DNA of 64,000 bases from Microbacteriaceae bacterium (GTDB taxonomy: Bacteria; Actinomycetota; Actinomycetes; Actinomycetales; Microbacteriaceae). The notes beneath the pieces were generated by a model. It saw only the letters and a list, made by a program, of their open reading frames with translations, did not search any database and was not told where the DNA came from. Positions 11,061 through 19,782 of the stretch are shown piece after piece (position 1 is the first letter of the stretch; each line of letters opens with the position of its first letter). Position numbers and translations under genes: made by a program. The stretch lies in assembly GCA_025463545.1 (NCBI GenBank), contig JAODAR010000011.1, positions 1-64,000 on the forward strand, in the 5' to 3' direction.

Positions 11061-12449
11061 CTAGGACACGGCCGCGGGGGTGGGTGACTCTGCCGGCGAA
11101 GTCGGCGCCAGGGGAAGTCGCACCACCATCCGTGTTCCCGAGGCGTGCGCCGCATCGACGGCCACCGTGCCACCGTGGCCGGTGACCAGTTGCCGTGTGA
11201 TCGCCAGGCCCAGCCCCGTCCCGCCGCCGGTTGCGGCGCGGGCCTCGTCGACCCGGGCGAAACGTTCAAACACCCGCTCCTGCAGCTGCGGCGGGATACC
11301 GTCACCGTCGTCGGTGATGGTGAGCAACGCCTCCGTCCCCGATTGCGTTTCGGTCTCGTCGAGGGTCACCGTGATGTGCGATCCACCGTGCTGCACGGCG
11401 TTGTCGAGAAGGTTGCGCACGACGCGCGTGAGCTGGGCAGGATCACCGACGACCTGGGCCGCCCCGACCCTGGAGGTGTCGAGGCTGACGGGATTCGACG
11501 TCGTCACGGTCGAAGCGCGCACGCTGAGCGCTTCGCGCAGCACGACGTCGTCCAGGTCCACGGTGTGCCGTCGCGCCTGGTTCTGGTCGTCGGTGCGTGC
11601 CAGCAGGAGAAGGTCGTCAATCAGGCGCTGGAGTTGGTCGACCTCCCGGAGAACGCCCTGCATGGTGCGCTCGCGCTCGGCCGGGTCCGGGTGGGCCAGT
11701 TCGACCTCGAGCTGGGCGCGGATCCGCGCCAGAGGGGTGCGCAGCTCGTGCGACGCATCGCCGACGAATCGGCGCTGCTGGCCTGCGGCCGATTCCAGCC
11801 GGTCGAGCATCAGGTTCATCGTGCGAGCCAGTGCGGCGATCTCATCGCGGACCAGTGGTTCGGGCACACGCCGCGTGAGATCTTTTCCGGTGATGTTGGT
11901 CACTTCCCGGCGGATCGCTTCCACCGGGCGCAACACCCGGCCGACGAGCATCCACAGCAGCCCTGCGAGCACCATGGCGGCCGCGGGCACGGCAATCATG
12001 AGGCCGCGGGTGAGCGCCGCGATGTTGTCGTTGTCGTCGTCGAGCGGCGTGCCGACACGCACGATGAGACCGTTGTGCAGTTGTGAGTGGACGCGGTACT
12101 CACCGTCCCGCCCGGCAACCTGCACTGTCGCGGATACCGGAGCACCGCTGGACGGCGCGGGGAGGGCGGGAACATCGACCGGCGGCTCGGTTGCACCGAC
12201 CAGCGTGCCGTGGCGATCGGTGACCTCTGCGAAGGCGTCGTCGTCTCCGAGACCCGGGATGACCCCGCCCAGCCACCCGGAGTCGAGTTGCGCGGTGACA
12301 GCATCAGTGCGGCGCGCCAGCGCCTCGTCGACGTTGTCGGTGAGCACCGACCGCTGGGCGCCGACCAGGGCCGCGGCGGTGGCTGCCAGCACGATCAGCA
12401 CCACCACGGTTGAGAGCACGGTCAAGCGTCCACGGATGCTGCGCAGCAC
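11061..12449 (-). CDS. two-component sensor histidine kinase, OmpR-partner type
   Basis: A 462-aa membrane sensor kinase. TM1 (about residues 9-31) and TM2 (about 147-171) flank an extracytoplasmic sensor of about 115 residues. A HAMP domain follows (VLRPVEAIRREVTNITGKDLTRRV), then the HisKA box DASHELRTPL with the phospho-accepting His near 234. The ATPase contains the N box NLLDNAVQHGG, the G1 box TDDGDGIP, the F box FERFARVDEAR and the G2 box GGTGLGLAI. I chose the GTG that overlaps the response-regulator stop by one codon region, because the frame upstream is antisense-like noise in the regulator gene. The sensor region resembles no domain I can name. Confidence 0.92.
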   Translation of the reverse strand: MLRSIRGRLTVLSTVVVLIVLAATAAALVGAQRSVLTDNVDEALARRTDAVTAQLDSGWLGGVIPGLGDDDAFAEVTDRHGTLVGATEPPVDVPALPAPSSGAPVSATVQVAGRDGEYRVHSQLHNGLIVRVGTPLDDDNDNIAALTRGLMIAVPAAAMVLAGLLWMLVGRVLRPVEAIRREVTNITGKDLTRRVPEPLVRDEIAALARTMNLMLDRLESAAGQQRRFVGDASHELRTPLARIRAQLEVELAHPDPAERERTMQGVLREVDQLQRLIDDLLLLARTDDQNQARRHTVDLDDVVLREALSVRASTVTTSNPVSLDTSRVGAAQVVGDPAQLTRVVRNLLDNAVQHGGSHITVTLDETETQSGTEALLTITDDGDGIPPQLQERVFERFARVDEARAATGGGTGLGLAITRQLVTGHGGTVAVDAAHASGTRMVVRLPLAPTSPAESPTPAAVS

Positions 12450-12450
12450 G

Positions 12451-13125
12451 TCACTCGCCTTCCACCAGCCGGTAACCGGCACCCCGCACGGTATCAATCG
12501 AGGCCAGGCTGTGGCGATCTGCGAGCTTCCGCCGGAGGCGCGCGATATAGACCTCGACGATGTTCGGGTCTCCCTCGAAGGTGTCACTCCACACGCCGTC
12601 CAGAATGTGCCCCTTCGACAGCACCTGACCGGCATGGTGCACCAGATAGAGCAGCACGTCGAATTCGCGATGGGTGAGGTCAAGCTCTCCCTCGCCCACC
12701 CAGGCGCGGTGGCGGAGGGCCTCCACCCGAAGGTCTGCCACGTTGACCGGCGCCGGCTCAGCCGAACCGGCGCGTCTGATCAGGGCATGCAGCCGCGCGA
12801 CCAGGACCGGGAACGAGAAGGGTTTGACGAGATAGTCGTCAGCGCCGGTGTCGAGTGCTTCTGCCTCGTCGAGATCGCCGTCTTTCGCCGTGAGCATGAG
12901 GATCGGTGTCCACTTGCCGGCCGACCGGAGGTCGGCGCAGATCAGGAACCCGTTCCGGCCCGGCAGCATGATGTCCAGGACGATCACGTCATGGCTGCCC
13001 TCGAGTGCCCGCCAGAGCCCGTCGATTCCGTTCGATTCCACGTCGACCGTGAAACCCTCCGCGAGGAGTCCGCGCGAAACCGCCTTCGTGATCGTCTCAT
13101 CGTCGTCGACGAGCAGCACCTTCAT
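12451..13125 (-). CDS. OmpR/PhoB-family response regulator
   Basis: The 224-aa regulator has a receiver domain (residues 1-115) with the acidic triad VDDDE, the phospho-acceptor Asp51 in VLDIMLPG, and the conserved Lys101 in DDYLVKPFSFP. A winged-helix DNA-binding domain follows, with LTHREFDVLLYLVHHAGQV, then VEVYIARLRRKL and the end VRGAGYRLV. It is upstream of, and overlapped by, the sensor kinase gene. It is divergent from a lipoprotein gene, and the intergenic region contains a direct repeat with helical-turn spacing, the usual binding-site form for this family. That makes the lipoprotein gene the likeliest target (inference). Confidence 0.95.
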   Translation of the reverse strand: MKVLLVDDDETITKAVSRGLLAEGFTVDVESNGIDGLWRALEGSHDVIVLDIMLPGRNGFLICADLRSAGKWTPILMLTAKDGDLDEAEALDTGADDYLVKPFSFPVLVARLHALIRRAGSAEPAPVNVADLRVEALRHRAWVGEGELDLTHREFDVLLYLVHHAGQVLSKGHILDGVWSDTFEGDPNIVEVYIARLRRKLADRHSLASIDTVRGAGYRLVEGE

Positions 13126-13189
13126 GATCGCCCCTTTTGGCCGATGATGACCACACTACGACCTGGCACGCGTGATGCTACGTGGATCG

Positions 13190-13208
13190 CCCTGAACGCA
13201 CCCTGAAC
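13190..13208. promoter_or_regulatory. direct repeat CCCTGAAC-N3-CCCTGAAC, candidate response-regulator site
   Basis: Two identical 8-base half-sites start 11 bases apart, one helical turn, in the 182-base gap between the divergent response-regulator and lipoprotein genes. OmpR-type regulators typically bind tandem half-sites spaced 10-11 bases as head-to-tail dimers. The site is about 100 bases before the lipoprotein ATG. The rest of the gap shows no gene. Confidence 0.5.
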
Positions 13209-13307
13209 CCACGCTGCCGCCTCCCATTCAGCCTCGCGTCAGCATCCGCGATGCACTGTGGTCTCGGGTGCCGCCGTCGGCGGTCGCCGAGGAGGAAGGA
13301 CGAAACC

Positions 13308-14111
13308 ATGTTGAGCATGCACGCCCGGGCGCTGTGGGCGCTCACCATCGCCGGAAGTGTTGCCGTGTCGGCCACCGCTTGTGTGGGCCCGCTCGCCGTG
13401 GGTCCGAGTTCGGACTCCACGCAGCTGCCGCAGCACGGGGATCCGGTCAGATTGGACCCGAACGACTTCTCCACCAGGATCGACAACGCGTACTGGCCGA
13501 TGGCCCCTGGCACCCGGCGGACGTACCGGGACACCGGCGACGCGGGTGCGCCGGTCACGGTGTCCGTCACGGTCACCGATCAGACCCGGCTGATCGCAAA
13601 CGGGATTACGGCCCGCGTTGTGCGCGACACCGTGCAGTCCGGCTCTTCCCTGATCGAGGACACGTTCGACTGGTTCGCGCAGGACAAGGAGGGGAACGTC
13701 TGGTATCTCGGTGAGGACACCGCCGTCTTCGAGAACGGCGTGGCAACGTCGAAAGCCGGCTCATTCGAGGCCGGGGTCGACGGCGCCCAGGCCGGTATCG
13801 CACTCCCCGCTCACCCCCAGGCCGGAATGAGCTACCGCCAGGAGTACGCGAAAGGCGTGGCCGAAGACAACGGCGAGGTTGTGAGGACCACGGAGACGGT
13901 GGAGGTGCCGTACGGCAGGTTCGACGACGCGCTGGTCACCCGGGACACGAGTTCGATCGAACCCGACGCGGTGGAGTACAAGTTCTACGTTCGCGGCACT
14001 GGTCCCGTACTCACGCTCGATGTGTCCGGTGGCTCTGCGCGAGAAGCGCTGGTGAGCGTTGGCACGGTTCCGGACGGTGCCGGGACCGGGCCGCTCGGGC
14101 AGCCGGATTGA
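13308..14111 (+). CDS. putative lipoprotein, target candidate of the adjacent two-component system
   Basis: A 267-aa exported protein of unknown function. The start was chosen at the ATG preceded by GGAGGAAGGA at 8 bases spacing. The N-terminus then reads as a signal sequence (LWALTIAGSVAVSATAC) with Cys25 as likely lipidation site, although the lipobox ATAC is imperfect. The mature part is beta-rich and contains FSTRIDNAYWPMAPGTRRTY, FDWFAQDKEGNVWYLGEDT and VPYGRFDDALVTRDTSS; this looks like a conserved actinobacterial hypothetical family. It is one of the few plus-strand genes and is divergent from the response regulator-kinase pair. The stop codon lies within the first unit of a 17-bp direct repeat. 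Confidence 0.82.
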   Translation: MLSMHARALWALTIAGSVAVSATACVGPLAVGPSSDSTQLPQHGDPVRLDPNDFSTRIDNAYWPMAPGTRRTYRDTGDAGAPVTVSVTVTDQTRLIANGITARVVRDTVQSGSSLIEDTFDWFAQDKEGNVWYLGEDTAVFENGVATSKAGSFEAGVDGAQAGIALPAHPQAGMSYRQEYAKGVAEDNGEVVRTTETVEVPYGRFDDALVTRDTSSIEPDAVEYKFYVRGTGPVLTLDVSGGSAREALVSVGTVPDGAGTGPLGQPD

Positions 14112-14136
14112 CGGCCCAACCGGATTGACCGCCCAG
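14103..14136. repeat. 17-bp direct repeat overlapping the lipoprotein stop codon
   Basis: Two adjacent units, CCGGATTGACGGCCCAA and CCGGATTGACCGCCCAG, are followed by a decayed third (CCGGAACGACC). The TGA stop of the lipoprotein gene is in the first unit. The second lies in the short gap before the convergent CBS-domain gene. Confidence 0.8.
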
Positions 14137-14155
14137 CCGGAACGACCACCGCGTT

Positions 14156-14569
14156 CTACTCGGAGATGTAGTCGACCAGGTCTCCCACACGGTCGTCGGG
14201 CAGGTTGTTCGCCACGTCGGCTTGCGTGAGCATTCCGACGAGGTCGTGCCCGTCAATCACGGGCAGTCGCCGAACCTTGTACTTCTTCATCGTGGCCAGG
14301 GCTTCGGTGACGTCATCATCGGCGCCGATCGTGACCGGCTTGCCCTCGGCAAGGTCCCCGGCCGTCACCGACGCCGGGTCACCCCCGTCGGCGATGCACT
14401 TCACGACGATGTCACGGTCAGTGAGCATCCCTTTCAACCGCTTGTCCTCGCCGCAGATCGGCATGGAGCCGATATTCAAGTCCCGCAGTTTACGGGCGGC
14501 TTCGACGAGAGTCTCGTTCTCCCCGACGCATTCCACTCCCCCGGTCATGATGTCGCGTGCGCTTGTCAT
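14156..14569 (-). CDS. CBS-domain pair protein
   Basis: A 137-aa stand-alone protein made of two CBS domains. The first begins ARDIMTGGVECVGENETLVEAARKL and includes LKGMLTDRDIVVKCI. The second includes VTIGADDDVTEALATMKKYKVRRLPV and LVGMLTQADVANNL. Such proteins bind adenosyl ligands and often sense energy state or act as hypoxia or stress proteins in actinobacteria; the ligand here is unknown. The ATG was chosen because GGAGGGAAGACGCG precedes it. The gene is downstream of polA on the same strand with a 211-base gap in which I see no other gene, and it is convergent with the lipoprotein gene. Confidence 0.9.
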   Translation of the reverse strand: MTSARDIMTGGVECVGENETLVEAARKLRDLNIGSMPICGEDKRLKGMLTDRDIVVKCIADGGDPASVTAGDLAEGKPVTIGADDDVTEALATMKKYKVRRLPVIDGHDLVGMLTQADVANNLPDDRVGDLVDYISE

Positions 14570-14780
14570 CGCGTCTTCCCTCCACTCGTTTTGCAGGCCG
14601 CTATCGCACCGTTCCCTGGAGCGATTCGTCGTGTGGGGCATCCGTCGTCTCTCCAGTGAGAACGGGATGAATCACTGGTGTCAACGGTACTCCGGCGTCG
14701 AAGCAGTGTCGAGAATCGCGGTGCGACCGAGCAACGGATGCCGCCCTCGCTCGTTCCCCGTCGCCCGTACCGCCGCTGGC

Positions 14781-17462
14781 TCAGTGGGCGGCGTCGTCCC
14801 AGTCGGCCCCACGGCCCACCTGCACCTCAAGCGGAACGAGCAGCTCGGCGGCTGTCTCCATACGGTGCGTCACCACGTCGCGAAGCGCGTCGAACTCACC
14901 CGGCGCCACATCGAAGATCAATTCGTCGTGCACCTGCAGCAGCATCCGCGAGCCCATGCCCTGGTCCGTGATGTCAGAGTGGATCCCGATCATGGCGAAT
15001 TTCATGATGTCGGCGGCCGACCCCTGGATCGGGGCGTTCAGCGCCGCACGTTCGGCGTTGTCGCGGAGCACCCGGTTCGGACTGTTCAGGTCGGGGAACG
15101 GGCGGCGGCGGCCGAAGATCGTCTCGGTGTAGCCGTCGACCTTGGCCTGCTCCACGACGCGCCGCAGGTACTCGCGCACCGCACCGAATCGGGCGAAGTA
15201 GTCGGCCATCAACTGCTTGGCCTCGGCGGTTTCGATCCGGAGCTGCTTCGACAGGCCGAATGCGCTCAGCCCGTAGGCCAGGCCGTACGACATGGCCTTG
15301 ACCTTGGTGCGCATCTGCGGGGTGACGTCAGCCGGCTCCACGCCGAAGATGCGGGAGCCGACGAACCGGTGCAGGTCTTCGCCGGCGTTGAACGCCTCGA
15401 TCAGCCCGGCGTCTTCGGAGAGGTGCGCCATGATCCGCATCTCGATCTGGGAGTAGTCGGCGGTGAGCAGCGCTTCCGCACCCTCCCCGGCGTGGAAGGC
15501 GGCACGGATGCGCCGGCCCTCCTCGGTCTTGATGGGGATGTTCTGCAGGTTGGGGTCGTTCGACGATATCCGGCCTGTTGTGGTGCCGATCTGCAGGTAG
15601 TTGGTGTGGATCCGCCCGGTGGAGTCGATCGCCTTGTCGAGGGTCTCAACGATCTGGCGGAGCTTCGTGGCGTCACGGTGCTGGAGCAGCAGGTCGAGGA
15701 ACGGATGCGGGTTGCTGGCCTGCAGGTCGGCCAGAGCACCGGCATCCGTTGAGAACCCGGTCTTGTTGGCCCGGGTTTTGGGCATGCCGAGCTGGTCGAA
15801 CAGCACCTCCTGCAGCTGCTTGGGGGAACCGAGGTTGACCTCACGTCCGATCTCGGCGAACGCGTGCGCTGCGAGTTCCGTCGCGCGCTCGCCCAATTGC
15901 ACGGAAAGGGCGGACAGTTGGCCGTGGGAGACGGCGACGCCGTTCAGCTCCATGTCGACCAGCGCTCGAAGCGTCGGCATCTCGATGTCGGTGAGTACAC
16001 GGCGGGAACCGTCGTCGAGCATCGCCACGATGCCGGCGGCGACGCGGAGCGTGTACCAGGCCTCCAGCGGGATGATCGGCCCGGAGCTGTCGTCGGGCAC
16101 GAGCTGGTTGGGGTCCTGCACCGGCAGGGCCTCGTCGAGGTATCGGGTGACCAGGTCGGCGAGCGTCTTGTCCGGTCCGCCCGGCCGCAGCAGCCAGCCG
16201 GCGACGAGGGTGTCGACGGCCAGGCCGTTGAACGGCAGGCCGGCACGGGTCAGCGCCTTGAGCTGGAATTTGGCGTCATGCATGATCTTCGGTGAATCGC
16301 CGGCCAGCCAGGCTTCGAGCGGCGCGTAGTCGCTCCGGCCCTGCTGCCAGGGCAGGCTCACGGTCTCGGTCGGGCTGGCCAGCCCGAAGCCGATGGGCTT
16401 GCCGTCGAAGACCTCGACGGTGAGGCCCAGCCCTTCCGGCGACTCCTTCTCAGCGCGGGCGATCCAGCCGGTGAGCTCTTCGTCGAGCAGGTACTGCGCC
16501 ACGGGAGTCTTCGGCGGCTCCGGCCGCAGTTCCGCCGCCGCTTCGATGATGGAGTCGGCAACCGGGCCCTCTCCGCCCTCGAGCTTGATCACCCGTTCGA
16601 GCAGGGCCTTGAACTCGAGCTTGTCGAACACTTCGCGCACCGACTCGTGATTCATCGACGCGCGTTCGAGAGCGTCGACGGTGACCGGCAGTTCGACATC
16701 CGTGATCAACCGGTTGAGCCGGCGGTTGCGGATGGCGTTCTCCTTCTGCTCGCGCAGGTTGTTGCCCACGACGCCCTTGATCTCTTCGGCGTGTTCGAGG
16801 ATCCCGTCGAGGCTGCCGTAGAGCCCCAGCCACTTGAGGGCGGTCTTCTCCCCCACCTTGGAGATGCCGATCAGGTTGTCGCTGCTCTCGCCGACCAGGG
16901 CCGCGATATCGGGGTACTGGTGCGGCTCGATGCCGTAGCGCTCACGCACCCGCGCCGGGTCGTAGCGGGTGAGCTGGGAAACCCCCATCGCGGACGGGTA
17001 GAGCAGGGTGACGTTGTCGTTGACCAGCTGGATGGTGTCGCGGTCGCCGGAAACAACCAGAACGTCGTAGCCGGCCTGGGTTCCCTGCACCGACAGGGTG
17101 GCGAGGATGTCGTCGGCTTCGTAGTCCTCTTTCATGATGGTGGGGATGTTCATGGCGGCGAGGGCTTCCTGCAGCAGCGGGATCTGCCCGATGAACTCCG
17201 AGGGCGTCTCGTTGCGCGTGCCTTTGTACTCCGGGTACTCCCGGGTGCGGAACGACGCGCGGGAGATGTCGAAGGCGACAGCGAGGTGGGTGGGACGCTC
17301 GTTCTTCAAGAGGAGCAGCAGCATCGACAGGAAGCCGTGGATGGCGTTCGTGTGCTGCCCGCCTTGGGTCCGGAAGCTGTCCACTGGCAGGGCGTAGAAC
17401 GCCCGGAATGCCAGTGAATGGCCGTCGATGATCATCAGGGTAGGCTTTTCGGAATCCGACAC
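14781..17462 (-). CDS. polA: DNA polymerase I
   Basis: The 893-aa gap-filling polymerase used in excision repair and Okazaki maturation. The N-terminal 5'-nuclease has LMIIDGHSLAFRAFYALP, EADDILATLS and DRDTIQLV. The central 3'-5' exonuclease region lacks a recognisable DEDD set, as is usual in actinobacterial PolA, so proofreading is probably absent. The family A polymerase has motif A DYSQIEMRIMAHLS (about 669), motif B KAMSYGLAYGLSAFGLS and motif C QVHDELIFDV (about 842). The GTG start is 55 bases from the divergent thioesterase gene. Function in repair fits the uvr genes elsewhere in the window, although they are not in one operon. Confidence 0.97.
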   Translation of the reverse strand: MSDSEKPTLMIIDGHSLAFRAFYALPVDSFRTQGGQHTNAIHGFLSMLLLLLKNERPTHLAVAFDISRASFRTREYPEYKGTRNETPSEFIGQIPLLQEALAAMNIPTIMKEDYEADDILATLSVQGTQAGYDVLVVSGDRDTIQLVNDNVTLLYPSAMGVSQLTRYDPARVRERYGIEPHQYPDIAALVGESSDNLIGISKVGEKTALKWLGLYGSLDGILEHAEEIKGVVGNNLREQKENAIRNRRLNRLITDVELPVTVDALERASMNHESVREVFDKLEFKALLERVIKLEGGEGPVADSIIEAAAELRPEPPKTPVAQYLLDEELTGWIARAEKESPEGLGLTVEVFDGKPIGFGLASPTETVSLPWQQGRSDYAPLEAWLAGDSPKIMHDAKFQLKALTRAGLPFNGLAVDTLVAGWLLRPGGPDKTLADLVTRYLDEALPVQDPNQLVPDDSSGPIIPLEAWYTLRVAAGIVAMLDDGSRRVLTDIEMPTLRALVDMELNGVAVSHGQLSALSVQLGERATELAAHAFAEIGREVNLGSPKQLQEVLFDQLGMPKTRANKTGFSTDAGALADLQASNPHPFLDLLLQHRDATKLRQIVETLDKAIDSTGRIHTNYLQIGTTTGRISSNDPNLQNIPIKTEEGRRIRAAFHAGEGAEALLTADYSQIEMRIMAHLSEDAGLIEAFNAGEDLHRFVGSRIFGVEPADVTPQMRTKVKAMSYGLAYGLSAFGLSKQLRIETAEAKQLMADYFARFGAVREYLRRVVEQAKVDGYTETIFGRRRPFPDLNSPNRVLRDNAERAALNAPIQGSAADIMKFAMIGIHSDITDQGMGSRMLLQVHDELIFDVAPGEFDALRDVVTHRMETAAELLVPLEVQVGRGADWDDAAH

Positions 17463-17517
17463 CGTCCCAGCCTACAAGCGTCGTCTGACAGGGCGGACCG
17501 AGCCTGTGAAGGGGATC

Positions 17518-17943
17518 ATGACCGATCAGACTGAGGACCCGCTCGCCTGGGTGCACACCCACGGCGCCGGCGCCCTGGCCGAGAAGATGGGCATCGAGTT
17601 CCTCGAGTTCTCCATCGAGCGCGCGGTGGCCCGGATGCCGGTCGAGGGCAACACCCAACCCGCCGGGCTCCTGCACGGGGGCGCCTACGTCGTGCTCGGC
17701 GAGTCACTCGGGTCGATGGCGGCCAGCCTGCACGCCGGTGAGGGTCGGGTGAACGTCGGCATCGAGATCAACGCCACGCACACCGGTTCGGCGACGTCCG
17801 GGTTCGTCACCGGGGTCTGCACCCCGATTCACCTCGGCCGCACGCTTGCCACCCACGAGATCGTCGTGACGGATGAGCGAGGGCGTCGCTGTTCGACCAT
17901 CCGGATGACGAACCTGATCAAAGAGTTGCCGGCATCCGCTTAA
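17518..17943 (+). CDS. PaaI-family hotdog thioesterase
   Basis: A 141-aa single hotdog-fold protein. The motif QPAGLLHGGAYVVLGESLGSMAA is the PaaI/YbgC-like thioesterase signature (HGG with a downstream catalytic acidic residue), and GIEINATHTGSA and VCTPIHLGRTLATHEIVV complete the fold. It probably hydrolyses an acyl- or aryl-CoA thioester; the substrate is unknown. I chose the ATG following GAAGGGG, giving a normal family length; an upstream in-frame start would overlap polA. It is divergent from polA and convergent with pdtaR, with a hairpin between the latter two. Confidence 0.9.
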   Translation: MTDQTEDPLAWVHTHGAGALAEKMGIEFLEFSIERAVARMPVEGNTQPAGLLHGGAYVVLGESLGSMAASLHAGEGRVNVGIEINATHTGSATSGFVTGVCTPIHLGRTLATHEIVVTDERGRRCSTIRMTNLIKELPASA

Positions 17944-17949
17944 CGCGAG

Positions 17950-18005
17950 AATCGCCGTTCCCGCGTGTACCTCGTCGCAACGGGGCCTCGGCGGGAACGG
18001 CGATT
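17950..18005. terminator. bidirectional hairpin between convergent genes
   Basis: A perfect 15-bp inverted repeat (AATCGCCGTTCCCGC and its complement) with a 26-base loop sits between the stop of the thioesterase gene and the stop of pdtaR. It can serve both strands. The arms are long and the loop is large, so a palindromic intergenic element is an alternative reading. Confidence 0.75.
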
Positions 18006-18031
18006 GTGGCCGTCTCGGTGATGCTGTGGCG

Positions 18032-18637
18032 CTACTTCTTGACCGACAGCTGTTCGATGATCGCCTGGGCGACGTCGTGCATGGTCAGACGGCGGTCCAT
18101 CGACGCCTTCTGGATCCAACGGAACGCTTCGGGCTCGGTGAGGCCCATCTTCTCGTTGAGCAGGCCTTTTGCCCGGTCGACGAGCTTCCGGGTCTCAAAC
18201 CGTTCGACGAGGTCGGCGACCTCGGCCTCGAGGGTGATGATCTGGCTGTACCGGGAGAGGGCGATCTCGATCGCCGGCAGCAGGTCGTTCGGCGTGAACG
18301 GCTTCACCACGTAGGCCAGCGCGCCGGCTTCGGTTGCCCGCTCGACAAGTTCCTTCTGGCTGAACGCGGTGAGCAGCACGACCGGGGCGATGTGCTCCTT
18401 GGAGAGGCGCTCGGCGGCGCTGATGCCGTCAAGCTGCGGCATCTTGACGTCCATGATGACCAGATCCGGGCGCAGTTCCCGGGCCAGGGCCACCGCGGTC
18501 TCGCCGTCGCCTGCTTCACCGACCACTTCGAATCCGTTGTCACGGAGGATTTCGACGATGTCGAGGCGGATGAGGGATTCATCCTCCGCGACGACAACGC
18601 GGCGGGGAGGAGCTGGGGTCTGGTCTTGGTCGGTCAC
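18032..18637 (-). CDS. pdtaR: ANTAR-domain response regulator, PdtaR type
   Basis: The 201-aa RNA-binding antiterminator regulator has an N-terminal receiver (RVVVAEDESLIRLDIVEIL, phospho-acceptor Asp63 in VIMDVKMPQLDGI, and Lys in YVVKPF). A coiled helix and a C-terminal ANTAR domain follow (RKLVDRAKGLLNEKMGLTEPEAFRWIQKASMDRR, ending MHDVAQAII). In mycobacteria its partner is the PdtaS kinase, which is not in the window. Start: the GTG of GTGACCGACCAAGACC; the longer frame upstream crosses the tRNA gene and is not real. It is an orphan regulator here. Confidence 0.95.
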   Translation of the reverse strand: MTDQDQTPAPPRRVVVAEDESLIRLDIVEILRDNGFEVVGEAGDGETAVALARELRPDLVIMDVKMPQLDGISAAERLSKEHIAPVVLLTAFSQKELVERATEAGALAYVVKPFTPNDLLPAIEIALSRYSQIITLEAEVADLVERFETRKLVDRAKGLLNEKMGLTEPEAFRWIQKASMDRRLTMHDVAQAIIEQLSVKK

Positions 18638-18675
18638 GACCAAAAGCCTACGGTATTCTGAACCAGGTGTTGTGA

Positions 18676-18761
18676 GCCGGTGTGGCGGAATGGCAGACGC
18701 GGAGCACTCAAAATGCTTTGTTCGAAAGGACGTGTGGGTTCGAGTCCCACCACCGGCACCA
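18676..18761 (+). tRNA. tRNA-Leu (anticodon CAA)
   Basis: The 86-base class II tRNA includes an encoded CCA. The acceptor stem is GCCGGTG with CACCGGC and discriminator A. The D arm starts TGGCGGAATGGCAGACGC. The anticodon stem GAGCA/TGCTT closes the loop CTCAAAA with anticodon CAA, which reads UUG. A long variable arm follows, and the T arm is GTGGG-TTCGAGT-CCCAC. It is divergent from pdtaR and convergent with the DUF2306 gene. No integrated element is attached to its 3' end. Confidence 0.96.
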
Positions 18762-18768
18762 CCTTGTG

Positions 18769-19494
18769 TCACTGTCCTGCGTACCTCAACCCCAACTGCG
18801 GGGACGGGCGCGGGCGCCTGTGACCGCGCCGGGCGCGTCGCCGGATGACGTACTCGGCCACCGCGAGGTTGATGACCCAGGCGGCGCCCATGAGCAGGGC
18901 CCGGGAGAGCTTGTCGGCTGCGCCGAAGATGATCGTTCCGGGAATGAGCACGATGGCCTGCGTCCCGGCGCCGACGCCGATCGCATAGGCGCGGGTCATC
19001 CACGCGCCGTGCCGGGCGACGTCGCGCCGCAGGAGCGCGCGGATCCCCAGAATGATGCTCGCCACCATCGCCGACCCGAACACGAGCCGGAAGACCAGCA
19101 GGAGGGCACTGTCCCCGGGCTGTGGCGCGTAGAAAATGGACATCCACAGGCCGGAAATCGCGGCCAGAAGCCCGGCGGGGATGAGGATGCGTCCGGCCAT
19201 CCGATGCCAGCCGCGCTTGCCCCGGCGCAGCGAGGGAATGAACTGGAACGCTCCGAGCAGGCAGAACACGGTGACACTCACGATGTGCGTCACAACAGGA
19301 ATCGGGGAGTCGAAGAACCGAGCGTTCTGCTCTGTGACGACGGCTCCCCCCGCCAGCTGGGTGAGTCGCATCCCACCGGCCAGCACCGGAATGAGGCTGA
19401 GGAAGACCAATCCGATGGGTGCAAGCCACGGCGCCCGGGGGCTCGTGGATCGATTGCCGTTCGGCACGGCAATGCTGGCGGTTTCTGCCGTCAT
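18769..19494 (-). CDS. DUF2306 membrane protein
   Basis: The 241-aa integral membrane protein has about 6-7 hydrophobic segments, starting near residue 25. It carries the DUF2306 features: paired histidines in VVTHIVSVTVFCLLGAFQF and KRGWHRMAGRILIPAG, and a later RHGAWMTRAYAIGVGAGTQ. Related families are proposed to bind haem or act in membrane redox, but no function is proven. It is the last gene of a three-gene cluster; its ATG begins immediately after the stop of the 80-aa gene. The C-terminal tail is very basic (RRRARRGHRRPRP). The first seven bases beyond its stop reach the tRNA-Leu gene on the other strand. Confidence 0.85.
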   Translation of the reverse strand: MTAETASIAVPNGNRSTSPRAPWLAPIGLVFLSLIPVLAGGMRLTQLAGGAVVTEQNARFFDSPIPVVTHIVSVTVFCLLGAFQFIPSLRRGKRGWHRMAGRILIPAGLLAAISGLWMSIFYAPQPGDSALLLVFRLVFGSAMVASIILGIRALLRRDVARHGAWMTRAYAIGVGAGTQAIVLIPGTIIFGAADKLSRALLMGAAWVINLAVAEYVIRRRARRGHRRPRPSPQLGLRYAGQ

Positions 19495-19496
19495 GA

Positions 19497-19739
19497 TCAG
19501 CTGCTCCTCAGGTTGATCGAAATCAATGTCATGCCCAGGTCGCCGACACGTCGCAACAGTCCGTGCAGCGCAGCCTGATCGACGACCCGGCCGGTGAGTG
19601 TGGCTGTCCCGTCGCTGTCGTTGCTGAGCGTGAAGCCCTCGAACCAGTCACTCCAGTGGTCATCGAGCCGCCCGGTAAGGCGAATCTCATAGCTCTGGGC
19701 CGCGCCATTGTCGTGTGGGACTGCGTGTGTTGCGCTCAT
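19497..19739 (-). CDS. small conserved protein of unknown function
   Basis: An 80-residue soluble protein with the pattern YEIRLTGRLDDHWSDWFEGFTL, DGTATLTGRVVDQAALHGLLRRV and ending GMTLISINL. I have seen this pattern in short conserved proteins but it has no function I can name. The shape suggests a beta-alpha fold in which DQAALHG forms a helix start. The ATG directly follows a GTG, and the ATG is better spaced from GGAAGAG. It lies between two membrane-protein genes in the cluster governed by the LuxR/MalT-like gene, 2 bases before DUF2306, so it probably acts with DUF2306. Confidence 0.8.
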   Translation of the reverse strand: MSATHAVPHDNGAAQSYEIRLTGRLDDHWSDWFEGFTLSNDSDGTATLTGRVVDQAALHGLLRRVGDLGMTLISINLRSS

Positions 19740-19782
19740 CACGCTCTTCCTTCGTCGAGTCGGAGGGATCTGCTTCGTCTGG

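Noticed and set aside
18676..18761. tRNA-Leu as an integration site of a genomic island
   Set aside because: No integrase gene and no duplicated tRNA 3' end are present nearby; the flanking genes look resident.
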